Positions 28,563 to 38,109 of a stretch of 64,000 nt of DNA are shown one piece after another (position 1 is the first letter of the stretch; each line of letters opens with the position of its first letter). Below the pieces are notes generated by a model. It was not told where the DNA came from. It saw only the letters and a list, made by a program, of their open reading frames with translations, and searched no databases. Source of the DNA: Methylomonas sp. UP202 (lineage in GTDB: Bacteria; Pseudomonadota; Gammaproteobacteria; Methylococcales; Methylomonadaceae); contig NZ_CP123897.1 of assembly GCF_029910655.1 (NCBI RefSeq), positions 186,001 through 250,000 of the forward strand. The letters run 5' to 3'. The position numbers and the translations under genes were made by a program.

Positions 28563-30892
28563 TCAGGCGCTTTCCAACTGATCCTTGATCGGCAAATGAC
28601 GGATACGCTGGCCGGTTGCCGCGAAAATGGCGTTGCACAGTGCCGGCGCGATCGGCGGCACGCCGGGTTCGCCGACGCCGCCCAACGGCACATCGAAATC
28701 GCCGGCCGGCAGCAAATGAACCCGGATTTCGCGCGGTGCATCGTCGATACGGGCAATCTGGTAGGCATGGAAATTATCCTGCTGCACCGCGCCGTTTTTG
28801 AAACTGATCTCGCCTTGAGTCGTCAAGCTGACACCCATATTGCAGGCGCCTTCGATTTGCGAGCGTATCCGTTCCGGGTTGACCTGCGGGCCGCAGTCGA
28901 CGGCGATGTCGATGCGGGGAATGCTCAGTTTGCCGTCCGCGCCGACCGCAACCTCGGCGACCACCGCCACATAGGTGACGAAGCTGTAATGCGCCGCCAA
29001 CCCCAGGCCTTGACCCTTGGGCAAGGCTCGGCCCCAGCCGGCATCGCGGGTCGCGGTTTCGATGACCCGACGCAAGCGGCCGGTATCGATAGGATAGCGT
29101 TCCGGTGATTCGCCGTGGTTCCAGTGGTCGCCGAGACCGCGCGGATCGATTTTGCGAGGCGGTCCTATCAAGGCCAGCAAAAAATCGCGGTGATCCTGGC
29201 CGGCCGCCGCCGCCAACTCGGCGACGAAGGATTGCACCGCGAACGCGTGCGGAATGTTCGAAACCGAACGGAACCAACCGATTCGGGTATGGGCCTCGGC
29301 CTCGGCGGTTTCGATGCGTAGATGCTCGATCGCGAACGGCACGTTGATCACGCCCATGCCTAATTCCACCGGCATCGGCAATTTGCTGCCGGCGACGAAG
29401 GTCGAGGAAATGCTCGGCGAGGCGCTGCGATGCAACCAAGACAAGGGCTTGCCTTCCGCACTTAGTCCGGCTTCCAGGCGATCGAGCGTCACGGTGTGAT
29501 AGTAGGAATGGTGCAAATCGTCTTCGCGGGTCCAGGTGACCTTGACCGGTTTGCCGGCCATCGCTTGCGACAGCAAGGCCGCCTCGATTACATAGTCCGG
29601 CATCGATTTACGACCGAAGCCGCCGCCGAGCAAGGTTACGTGAACCGCTACCTTGTCCTCGGGTAGTTTCAGCCATTTGGCGACCTTTTCCCGGCTCAAT
29701 TGCGGCGCTTGCGTGCAAGCCCACACTTCGCAACGGCCGTTGCCGATGCGGGCGGTCGCCGCCGGCGGCTCCATCGGCGCCTGGGCCAGATGCGGGACGT
29801 AATATTCCGCTTCGACGCGCTTGGCGGCGGATTTCAGCGCGGCCCCAACATCACCTTGCTGGCGGACTACCTTGGCGGGTTGACGTGCCGCCGCCTCCAG
29901 CTCGGCTTGGTAGGCCGAGGAGTCGTATCCGGCGTGCGGGCCGGCGTCCCATTCGATTTTCAACGCCGCGCGCCCCTGAATCGCCGCCCAGGTGTTGGTC
30001 GCGATCACCGCAATGCCGCCCAGCGGATTAAATTCGGCCGGCGGCGGACTGCCGGGCAATTCGACGACCTTGACCACGCCCTTCACGTTTAGCGCGGCAC
30101 TGGCGTCGTAGCTTTTAAGCCTGCCGCCGAAGACCGGCGGCCGGGCAATCACGGCATACAGCATGCCTTTCAGCCGAATGTCTATGCCGTATTGAGCCTT
30201 GCCGGCGACGATGTCGGCGCCGTCGTAAATGTCCGACTGGCCCTTGCCGATGTAGCGAAATTCGACCGGCGCTTTCAATCGCAGGGTATCTCGTTCAGGC
30301 ACCGGCAGTTTCGCCGCCGCCTTGGCCAGTTCGCCGTAGCCGACGGTCTTGCCGCTGGGTAGATGTTTGACCTGATGCAGCTCGGCGCGTACCTCTTCGA
30401 TAGGCACCCGCCATTTGGCCGCCGCCGCCGCTTCCAGCATGCGCCGGGCCGCCGCGCCGACCCGGCGCATCGGCAGGAAAAAATGCCGAGTGCTGCGCGA
30501 GCCGTCGGTATCCTGATTGCCGAAGCGGACCTCGTCGCCGGGCGCTTGCTCAACCCTCACCCGTGCCCAATCGGCTTCCAGTTCGTCGGCGACCACCATC
30601 GGCAAACTGGTACGCACGCCCTGACCCATTTCCGAGCGGTGGCAAACGATGGTGACCGTGCCGTCGGCGGCGATTGCGACGAACACCAGCGGATCGTCTA
30701 TCCAGCCGTGCGGCATCGCGTCGGCGCCGTACTTTGCCGGGGTTTGCGGCGACGCGGTTTCGTCGGCTTTCAACAAGGCCGGAAAGCCCGCGGCCAGCAC
30801 GAAGCCGGTCAGCGCGCTGGTTTTCAGGAACTCGCGGCGGCTGACGTTGACGATGCTCAGCGCGTCGCCGGGACGATCGGAAAACGGCCGGT

Positions 30893-30896
<4 letters not shown>
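28563..30896 (-). CDS. Molybdenum hydroxylase large subunit (isoquinoline 1-oxidoreductase IorB type)
   Basis: 777 residues from ATG 30896, which overlaps the small-subunit stop as ATGA. A Tat signal (SRREFLKTS followed by a hydrophobic stretch) directs folded export. The molybdopterin-binding domains show [16 protein letters not shown] and '[19 protein letters not shown]'. Relatives oxidise N-heterocycles or aldehydes in the periplasm and pass electrons to the 2Fe-2S subunit. The partner iorA-like gene and maturation genes xdhC and mocA are adjacent. The physiological substrate cannot be deduced. Confidence 0.9.
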
Positions 30897-31360
<464 letters not shown>

Positions 31361-31450
31361 GGTCTATCGCTCCGGTAGGTGTCGCGAAAAATGCCGTGTG
31401 GCGAGTGGGCGCATCGTACACGGCGGTTGTCGGCCGGTAAAGCGGCCGAA

Positions 31451-32254
31451 TTAACCGGGCGGACTTGCCGGGAGGCCGCTCAACGGTACGCAACCCGCGC
31501 CCCGCCGAACCGCGACCATTTCGGCAACGATCGCTAGCGCGATTTCCTCGGGCGTTTTCGCGCCTAAATCCAGTCCGGCGGGCGCCCGGATACGCTTCAG
31601 GGAGGTTTCGTCCCAACCTTCGCCGGCCAAGCGCGAAATCACCAATTGCGCGCGTTTACGGCTGGACACCAATGCGATGTAGCCGGCTTCGGAATTTAGG
31701 GCCTGGGTCAACGCGTCGTAATCTCCTTTGTGGTGGGTGGCGACGACGACAAAATCGCCGGCAAACGGTTGCAATTGTTGATAGCGCTGATCGTCGGTAA
31801 TCAGCCGGCAGGCGCCGGGGAAGCGTGTCGGCAAGGCCTGATGATCGTCAACGATGGCGTCGAAACCCAGGCGGCCGGCGAATTCGCACAAGGCCTCGAC
31901 GATGCGGCCATGGCCCAACAGCCAGGCGCGCGGTTTCGGCACCACCGGCTCGACGTAGACCCGCATACTGCCGCCGCACGGCATGCCGGCGCCGAATACT
32001 TCGTCGGTCAGATCGACATCGATCACACAGGGTTCGCCGCTGGCCAGGGCTTTTAGCGCGGTATCGACCGCCATCGCCTGCGCGCAGCCGCCGCCTATCC
32101 AGCCGGCCAGGACTTCGCCGGTTTCGCCGATCAAAGCCTTGGCGCCGGGCTTGGCCGACGACGAACCGAGGATTTCGACCACGGTGGCCAGGGCGTGCGG
32201 ACGGCGGGCGTCGCGCAATTCGAGTTGCAAGCGCAGCAGATCGGGTTTTTGCAT
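31451..32254 (-). CDS. XdhC-family molybdenum cofactor maturation protein
   Basis: 267 residues from ATG 32254; the longer frame up to 32755 is shadow of the next gene. It has the XdhC N-terminal domain ('ATVVEILGSSSAKPGAKALI', GWIGGGCAQ) and a Rossmann C-terminal part ('RAWLLGHGRIVEALCEFAGR', 'VVVATHHKGDYDAL'). XdhC proteins hold and sulfurate the cofactor before insertion into hydroxylases. The start overlaps the mocA stop (TAATG), and the iorAB genes follow 90 bases on. Confidence 0.88.
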   Translation of the reverse strand: MQKPDLLRLQLELRDARRPHALATVVEILGSSSAKPGAKALIGETGEVLAGWIGGGCAQAMAVDTALKALASGEPCVIDVDLTDEVFGAGMPCGGSMRVYVEPVVPKPRAWLLGHGRIVEALCEFAGRLGFDAIVDDHQALPTRFPGACRLITDDQRYQQLQPFAGDFVVVATHHKGDYDALTQALNSEAGYIALVSSRKRAQLVISRLAGEGWDETSLKRIRAPAGLDLGAKTPEEIALAIVAEMVAVRRGAGCVPLSGLPASPPG

Positions 32255-32838
32255 TATTGAGAGGGCAAGTCTTCGGGCTTGTCGATATCGCGGAAAATAC
32301 CGGGGTCGTCGCAATCGAGCAGCATAAGTTGATGAAGATGGGCTTGGATAACGGATTTTGCACCTTGATCGCCTTGCAATGCAATCAATTCGGCCGCCAA
32401 TGCGGCGGCGAAGCCGACCGGGTGGCCGCGCCGGCCGTTGAACACCGGGGCAACCACTAAGGCGCCGCCGCGCAAGGCTTCGGCGACTTTGATCACCGTA
32501 CTCGGCAATATCCAGGGCATGTCGGCCAGCGCCACCAACCAGCCGGCGGCCGGCGAGGCCACTTGCACGCCGCGGACCAAGCTGTGTCCCATGCCCAGGT
32601 CGGCATCGCGGCAAACCGCGACTTCGGCGCCGGCGGCTTGCAAACGCTCGGCCAAGGCCGGATTGTCCGGCCGAACCACCGCGACGACCCGATCGCAACC
32701 CTCCGCCAGATTCCGGTAGGCGCGTAGCGCAATAGGTTCTCCATCCGGCAGGCATTGACTCAATTTGTCGGCGCCGTAGCGGCGACTAGCGCCGGCGGCC
32801 AATAGAATGCCGATTATTTCCGGCATCGGCTTAAACAT
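32254..32838 (-). CDS. mocA: Molybdenum cofactor cytidylyltransferase (MocA/NTP-transferase family)
   Basis: 194 residues with the nucleotidyltransferase start LLAAGASRRYGADKL, the 'LVALADMPWI' metal-site segment and 'GRRGHPVGF' typical of MocA/MobA. MocA makes the cytosine dinucleotide form of the cofactor, which the IorAB-type hydroxylases use, so the context supports MocA over MobA. First gene of mocA-xdhC-iorA-iorB. An internal ATG at 32826 is an alternative start. Confidence 0.83.
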   Translation of the reverse strand: MFKPMPEIIGILLAAGASRRYGADKLSQCLPDGEPIALRAYRNLAEGCDRVVAVVRPDNPALAERLQAAGAEVAVCRDADLGMGHSLVRGVQVASPAAGWLVALADMPWILPSTVIKVAEALRGGALVVAPVFNGRRGHPVGFAAALAAELIALQGDQGAKSVIQAHLHQLMLLDCDDPGIFRDIDKPEDLPSQ

Positions 32839-33317
32839 GCGGTTGAGTGTGGCGACATCGGGACGGGTGAAAAGCCTGGATTCGAGTTAAGCGTTACCGA
32901 ACTGGGGAAACGGCGCGCCGGTGAGTCCGATTGCGAAGCGCGACTGATTTCAATGCCCGGCACTAGGCGATTTTTGCCTAGCCCGGACCGCCGGCGAACC
33001 TTAGCATCGACGCAACGGCGGCGCAATTTCCCGTTGGATTCTTCACGCTGGCGCTTAATTCGTGTTTGTCGGACTCTCGGTAGTGCGGGTCAATTTGGCG
33101 GGGGGCGCTTTCGCGTTATTACAGGGGGCAACTCATAGGCCACGGGTGGACCGATGTTTACCTTCGCGGCTAAAGTCGTTCCGGCGCTCGTCTGTGCATT
33201 TTTCGGCGCAAAACGTCGGTTTCCGTCGGTTGGGACTCTGCGCTGACATACAAAGCCTGGGCGGACAACGGGCAGGCCGACTATAATTGGCCCAACTTCG
33301 TCTTGAAAACCGCACCG
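32839..33317. other. Intergenic stretch between mocA and the NlpC/P60 gene
   Basis: No coding region is supported here. A bulged hairpin (CCGG-CA-CTAGGC ... GCCTAG-C-CCGG) spans 32957-32986. A TATAAT -10 box at 33282-33287 with no good -35 box lies 30 bases before the ATG of the next gene and may be its promoter. Confidence 0.4.
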
Positions 33318-33848
33318 ATGCTCAAGCTCCGTTTTTCGCCAGCGATATTGCCGATAGCGCTATTGGCCGCGTTGCTGGCCGGTTGCGCCGGCGACGACAA
33401 GAAGGCGCTGAATATCGCCCCGCAAGCAATACCGCCCGACGCGCCCAAGGTGGTCGCCGAGGCCTTGCAATTGCAGGGGCGGCCTTACGTTTACGGTGGA
33501 GCTTCGCCCAGCCAGGGCTTCGATTGCAGCGGCTTGGTGTATTACGTCTATAACCGCCAAGGCTTGCGTCTGCCGCGCGATACCTTTTCGTTGGCCACCC
33601 AGTTGCCGGCCGTCCATCCGGAGCAGCGCCGGCCGGGCGATCTGTTGTTTTTCAATACCGACAAGCCCTACTCCCACGTCGGCATTTATGTCGGCGACGA
33701 CCGCTTCGTGCATGCCCCCAGTAGTCGGACTGGTCGGGTCATGGTGTCCGATTTGAATCAACCGTATTGGCGGGAGCGCTTCATCGGCGTGCGCCGGCCG
33801 CCCAGCCAGCCCGCGCTATCGATGAACGAAGCTTGTTTCGGCGGCTAA
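33318..33848 (+). CDS. NlpC/P60-family lipoprotein peptidase
   Basis: 176 residues from ATG 33318 (a TTG five codons earlier is less likely). The signal ends in the lipobox LLAGC. The papain-like domain has the Cys nucleophile in FDCSGLVYYVYN, the catalytic His in YSHVGIYVG and the third polar residue in FVHAPS. These enzymes cut gamma-D-Glu-diaminopimelate bonds in peptidoglycan stem peptides (Spr/MepS-like). Standalone gene; outer-membrane location inferred from the lipobox. Confidence 0.9.
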   Translation: MLKLRFSPAILPIALLAALLAGCAGDDKKALNIAPQAIPPDAPKVVAEALQLQGRPYVYGGASPSQGFDCSGLVYYVYNRQGLRLPRDTFSLATQLPAVHPEQRRPGDLLFFNTDKPYSHVGIYVGDDRFVHAPSSRTGRVMVSDLNQPYWRERFIGVRRPPSQPALSMNEACFGG

Positions 33849-33970
33849 TATTGGCGGCCGGCGCGCCCGTTTCTAGCGATAGTACGATCAGGTTAGGAAC
33901 AATCCTCCGCCAGTCGAGCCCAAATCCGGCCGCGCACCGTTAAACGCAGCCGTTAAACAAGTACAAGGCT

Positions 33971-35122
33971 ATGAATCAACGCATTCCTGCTCTCGATAAT
34001 CTGCGCGGTCTGGTGATGGTGTTAATGACCCTGGACCATACCCGCGACTTTTTCAGCAACGCCCATTTCGATCCGACCGACCTGGACAAAACCTCGCCGG
34101 CCTTGTTCATGACGCGCTGGATCACCCATTTTTGCGCGGCGGTGTTCGTGTTTCTGGCCGGCACCAGCGCCTATCTGTGGGCGGCCAAACGCGGTCCGGA
34201 CGCACAGCTCGGCGAATTTCTGGTTAAACGCGGCCTGCTGTTAGTCGTGTTGGTGGCGACCGTCGAAGCCTTTGCCTGGAATTTCCTGGCCGACTTGCGC
34301 CAGCTCGACGCCGGCGTTTTGTGGGCGATCGGCTGGTCGATGATCGCGTTGGCCGGCCTGGTCAAACTACCGCTGGCTTGGCTGGTGGTGTTCGGCGGCA
34401 TCATGGTGGCGACCCACAATCTGTTCGACGGGATTAAACCGGAACACTTGGGCGAGTTCGGCCCGTGGTGGGCGGTACTGCATACCGGTGACGACATCGA
34501 TTTCGGCGCCGGTTGGAAACTGAATCCCTATTATCCGCTGGTACCGTGGATCGGCGTGATGGCGCTGGGTTATGGCTTCGGCGGACTGATCAGCAGTCCG
34601 GGCTGGCAAAGCGGTCGGCGGCTGGCCGGATTGGGCACCGCGCTGATTCTGGGATTTGTCGCGCTACGCTACAGCAATTTTTACGGCGATCCCAAACCCT
34701 GGCGAAGCTACCCGGACTCGACATTTACGCTGCTGTCGTTTATCAATTGCCATAAATACCCGCCGTCCTTGCTGTACTTGCTGATGACCTTGGGGCCGGC
34801 CATGCTGTTTCTGGCAGCCAGCAGCGGTCGGCTGTTGCCGATTTTGCCGGTGTTCGGCAAAACCCCGCTATTTTACTATTTGATCCATCTTTACCTGATA
34901 CACGGTTTGGCGGTGCTCATCGCCTATTGGACCGACGGTCCGGTCGCTGCCATCGCCGGCGGCGGCATTTGGCGGAAAGACTTGCCGGAGGACTACGGCT
35001 ACGGGCTGCCCGGCGTGTACGCGATTTGGCTGTTGGTGTTGCTGATGCTGTATCCGGTCTGCCGCTGGTTCGAAGCCTTCAAGGCGGCGCGTCCGGATTG
35101 GCGGTGGCTGCGCTATTTGTAG
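33971..35122 (+). CDS. Heparan-alpha-glucosaminide acetyltransferase-like membrane protein (DUF1624)
   Basis: 383 residues with about 9-10 membrane helices. The start 'RIPALDNLRGLVMVLMTLDHTRDFF' is the DUF1624/YeiB-like signature, with the conserved Asp-His in the first helix thought to act in acyl transfer across the membrane. The later 'FGKTPLFYYLIHLYLIHGLAVL' matches the family end. Acceptor unknown; envelope polysaccharide is a reasonable guess. No operon partner is obvious. Confidence 0.83.
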   Translation: MNQRIPALDNLRGLVMVLMTLDHTRDFFSNAHFDPTDLDKTSPALFMTRWITHFCAAVFVFLAGTSAYLWAAKRGPDAQLGEFLVKRGLLLVVLVATVEAFAWNFLADLRQLDAGVLWAIGWSMIALAGLVKLPLAWLVVFGGIMVATHNLFDGIKPEHLGEFGPWWAVLHTGDDIDFGAGWKLNPYYPLVPWIGVMALGYGFGGLISSPGWQSGRRLAGLGTALILGFVALRYSNFYGDPKPWRSYPDSTFTLLSFINCHKYPPSLLYLLMTLGPAMLFLAASSGRLLPILPVFGKTPLFYYLIHLYLIHGLAVLIAYWTDGPVAAIAGGGIWRKDLPEDYGYGLPGVYAIWLLVLLMLYPVCRWFEAFKAARPDWRWLRYL

Positions 35123-35289
35123 CGCGCTGCGAAGGCTAAGTCGCCTCGACGACCACCGCCGTCAAGTCATGCACTTCAAAGCGTTTGGTGGCCGCGCGCG
35201 ACACAGTGGTCACCCGTGGCGCCAAACGAAAGATCGGCCAAGGCTACCTAATTTTTACAACAACCGGCTCTACCGAAAGAGGAACATTC

Positions 35290-36099
35290 GTGCTGGAACT
35301 AGACTGGATTGCGGCCTACCTGGGTCTGGGCGTTGCGGTCGGCTTCTTTGCCGGCTTACTGGGTATCGGCGGCGGCGGCATTATGGTGCCGGTGTTGACC
35401 ACGCTGTTCGCGATGCAAAACTTCGGCGCGGCTCACTTGGTACACATGGCGCTGGCAACTTCGATGGCGGCCATCATCGTGACATCGATCGCCAGCCTGC
35501 GCGCCCATCATCGGCATGGGGCGGTGATCTGGCCGGTGGTATGGACGCTCTCGCCCGGCATTATCGCCGGCACCTTCGCGGCGGCGTTCGTTGCCGCGTT
35601 GATTCCAAACCGACCGTTAGCCCTGTTTTTCGTGGTGTTCATGGCTTATGTGTCGCTGCAAATGGTGCTCAACGTTCGCCCCAAGCCCAGTCGACAGCTA
35701 CCCGGCGCCATGGGTTTAAGCCTGGTTGGCTTGTTGATCGGCGCGGTGTCGGCGCTGGTGGCGATCGGCGGCGGCTCTTTGACCGTGCCGTTTCTAAGCT
35801 GGTGTAACGTGCGCATCCAGAATGCGATCGGCACCTCGGCGGCGGTCGGCCTGCCGCTGTCGCTGGCCGGCACTTTGGGCTACATGGCCAGCGGTTGGCG
35901 GGTCGAAGGCCTGCCGGCCCATAGTTTCGGGTACATCTATTTGCCGGCGGTGGCGGCGATTGCGCTAGTCAGCGTGGTGACCGCGCCATTGGGCGCCAGA
36001 CTGGCCCATCGCCTGCCGGTACCTGCCTTGAAAAAACTGTTCGCGCTGTTGTTGTTGCTGCTGTCCGCCAAGATGCTGCACACCGTTTACGGCGCCTGA
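35290..36099 (+). CDS. TauE/SafE-family membrane transporter
   Basis: 269 residues from GTG 35290, chosen because AGAGGA stands seven bases upstream; the frame opens at 35185, but those residues are polar and unlike the family. Eight hydrophobic helices hold the two repeated family motifs, 'FFAGLLGIGGGGIMVPVL' and 'LVAIGGGSLTVPFLS'. Family members export sulfite, sulfoacetate or other organosulfonates. The substrate is not defined by context. Confidence 0.87.
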   Translation: MLELDWIAAYLGLGVAVGFFAGLLGIGGGGIMVPVLTTLFAMQNFGAAHLVHMALATSMAAIIVTSIASLRAHHRHGAVIWPVVWTLSPGIIAGTFAAAFVAALIPNRPLALFFVVFMAYVSLQMVLNVRPKPSRQLPGAMGLSLVGLLIGAVSALVAIGGGSLTVPFLSWCNVRIQNAIGTSAAVGLPLSLAGTLGYMASGWRVEGLPAHSFGYIYLPAVAAIALVSVVTAPLGARLAHRLPVPALKKLFALLLLLLSAKMLHTVYGA

Positions 36100-36141
36100 A
36101 ACCCGGCCGGGAAAATCGGCGGGCGGCCGAGCGCGATTGGT

Positions 36142-36147
36142 TATAAT
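36142..36147 (+). promoter_or_regulatory. Candidate -10 box for the ndh unit
   Basis: TATAAT 80 bases before the ndh start and 43 bases past the previous stop, with no clear -35 box. A second CTATAAAG lies 20 bases further on. Confidence 0.3.
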
Positions 36148-36226
36148 GCCGGACAACGGAATGCACTATAAAGTGGAGGGATTTCATCCATGCCGCGCCG
36201 CGGCTATTGACTGGGGAAGAATATAA

Positions 36227-37528
36227 ATGGCTGATGACTTACATAAAATCCTGATCGTCGGCGGCGGTGCCGCCGGTCTGGAGCTGGCGACCGAACTCGG
36301 GAAAAAACTCGGCAAGTCCGGCCGGGCGGAGATCACGCTACTGGACGCCGCCTCGACTCACATCTGGAAGCCGTTGCTGCACGAAGTCGCCTCCGGCACC
36401 TTGGCCGAAGCCGAGGAAATCGAATACATGGCTCAGGCCCACCGCAACCATTTCCGTTTCCTGTTCGGCCGCATGGAAGGCCTGGACCGCGCCGCCAAGG
36501 AAATCATCGTCGCACCGATCAACAACAAACAAGGCGCCGAACTGATTCCGGCCCGCCGCTTCAAATACGATACCTTGGTGATGGCGGTAGGTAGCGTCAG
36601 CAACACCTTCGGCATCAAGGGCGTCGACCAGCACTGCATGTTTATCGACACCACTACCCAAGCCTATCGCTTTCAGCGCCAGCTGGTCGAAACCTATTAC
36701 ATCCAGTCTTACGCCAACCAAAGCAGGCAACGCGACAAGCCGTTGTCCATCGTCATCGTCGGCGCCGGTGCCACCGGCGTGGAGTTGTCCGCCGAATTGC
36801 ACGAGGTCACTAAACTGCTGGCGACTTACGGCCTGGAAGGCTCGATAGAAGTCAACATCACCATCATCGAAGCCGCCACCCAATTGCTGCCAGCCTTGCC
36901 GCCGCGTTTGTCGCAAGCCACCCAAGACCAATTGCTCAAGCTGGGCATCCAGTTGAAACTGGGCCGCAAAGTCACCGAAGTCACCGAGACCGAAGTGCAT
37001 ACCTACGACGGCGAGGTGTTCGACGCCGATCTGAAAGTCTGGGCCGCCGGTATCAAGGCGCCGGACTGGATGAAAAATCTGGACGGGCTGGAATCCAACC
37101 ACATCAACCAGCTGGTGGTGGATCAAACCCTGCAAACCAGCGATCCCGACGTATTCGCGATCGGCGACTGCGCCGCCTGCGCCTGGGCCGACCATGCCGG
37201 TAACGTGCCGCCGCGCGCTCAGGCCGCCCATCAAATGGCCTCGGCCGTTGCCAAGACCATCGTCAACCGTCTGAACGGCAAGGCGCCGGTCAAATTCGTT
37301 TACCACGATTACGGCTCGCTGGTGTCGCTAGGTAAATTCAGCACGGTCGGTTCGTTGATGGGCAGCCTGATGGGTACCGTCAGCGTCGGCGGTTTCATCG
37401 CCTATGTGGTGTATTTGTCGCTGTACAAAATGCACCAAGTGGCGATTCATGGCTATTTCCGCACCGCGATGCTAACCCTGTCCAACCTGTTCCGGCGCAG
37501 TACCCACGCCAAAATTAAGATGCACTAA
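36227..37528 (+). CDS. ndh: Type II NADH dehydrogenase (Ndh-like)
   Basis: 433 residues. Two Rossmann sites: FAD-binding ILIVGGGAAGLELATELG near the N-terminus and NAD-binding IVIVGAGATGVELSAEL near 180. The FAD-binding 'VFAIGDCAAC' and the C-terminal amphipathic region ('KMHQVAIHGYFRTAMLTLS') for membrane attachment are typical of non-proton-pumping NDH-2. It feeds electrons from NADH to quinone. A YcxB-like gene follows 21 bases on and is probably cotranscribed. Confidence 0.9.
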   Translation: MADDLHKILIVGGGAAGLELATELGKKLGKSGRAEITLLDAASTHIWKPLLHEVASGTLAEAEEIEYMAQAHRNHFRFLFGRMEGLDRAAKEIIVAPINNKQGAELIPARRFKYDTLVMAVGSVSNTFGIKGVDQHCMFIDTTTQAYRFQRQLVETYYIQSYANQSRQRDKPLSIVIVGAGATGVELSAELHEVTKLLATYGLEGSIEVNITIIEAATQLLPALPPRLSQATQDQLLKLGIQLKLGRKVTEVTETEVHTYDGEVFDADLKVWAAGIKAPDWMKNLDGLESNHINQLVVDQTLQTSDPDVFAIGDCAACAWADHAGNVPPRAQAAHQMASAVAKTIVNRLNGKAPVKFVYHDYGSLVSLGKFSTVGSLMGSLMGTVSVGGFIAYVVYLSLYKMHQVAIHGYFRTAMLTLSNLFRRSTHAKIKMH

Positions 37529-37549
37529 TCCACCCGACGAGCGAGCGCA

Positions 37550-38071
37550 ATGTTAGAAATCGAATACGAATTCCGCGAGGAAGACCTGGTTCACTTCAAC
37601 GAACTCAGGCTGAAAAGCGATCCGGAAATGCAAAAGAAAATCCGCAACAACCGCCTGTTCGCCCCCGGCGTGATGATGGCGATCGGTTTGTTTTACTACG
37701 TGTACTACGTGGATATGATGACCACCGCCTACATCACGATCCTGGCGCTGGGTTGGGCGTTTGCGTCGCCTTTCATCATGAAAATCGACATGCGCCGCCA
37801 ATTTTTCAATAAATACACCGAGGCCGAGAAAAAAGCGATGTTCGGCATCCACCATCTGACGGCGGAACCGGAGTTCTTACGGGAAACCTCGCCGGGCGGC
37901 AAGCACAAAACGCTGTGGAAAGACATGCTGCGCGTCGAGCGCCATAAGGATTACGTCTACATCTACGTCGATTTCGACGCCGCCATCGTCATCCCCCGCG
38001 CAACCGTCAAAAAGGGCGATCTCAAGGTGTTCGCCAAGCAGGTGGAAGGTTTGATCGAGCGCGCCAGCTGA
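37550..38071 (+). CDS. YcxB-like membrane protein
   Basis: 173 residues with two close hydrophobic segments (about 38-55 and 60-78) and a C-terminal beta-rich cytosolic domain. The pattern 'EPEFLRETSPGG', 'WKDMLRVERHKDYVYIYVD' and 'AIVIPRATVKKGDLKVF' fits the YcxB-like family. Function unknown. It follows ndh on the same strand, so a link to the quinone-reducing membrane protein is possible but inferred from position only. Confidence 0.75.
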   Translation: MLEIEYEFREEDLVHFNELRLKSDPEMQKKIRNNRLFAPGVMMAIGLFYYVYYVDMMTTAYITILALGWAFASPFIMKIDMRRQFFNKYTEAEKKAMFGIHHLTAEPEFLRETSPGGKHKTLWKDMLRVERHKDYVYIYVDFDAAIVIPRATVKKGDLKVFAKQVEGLIERAS

Positions 38072-38109
38072 GCTTTTGCCGCGACTTCGTCCAGCCAGCC
38101 AACCTTATC

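Noticed and set aside
32255-32755. N-terminal extension of the XdhC-family gene
   Set aside because: The extra codons are the out-of-frame shadow of mocA; the XdhC family start fits the ATG at 32254 with a TAATG overlap.
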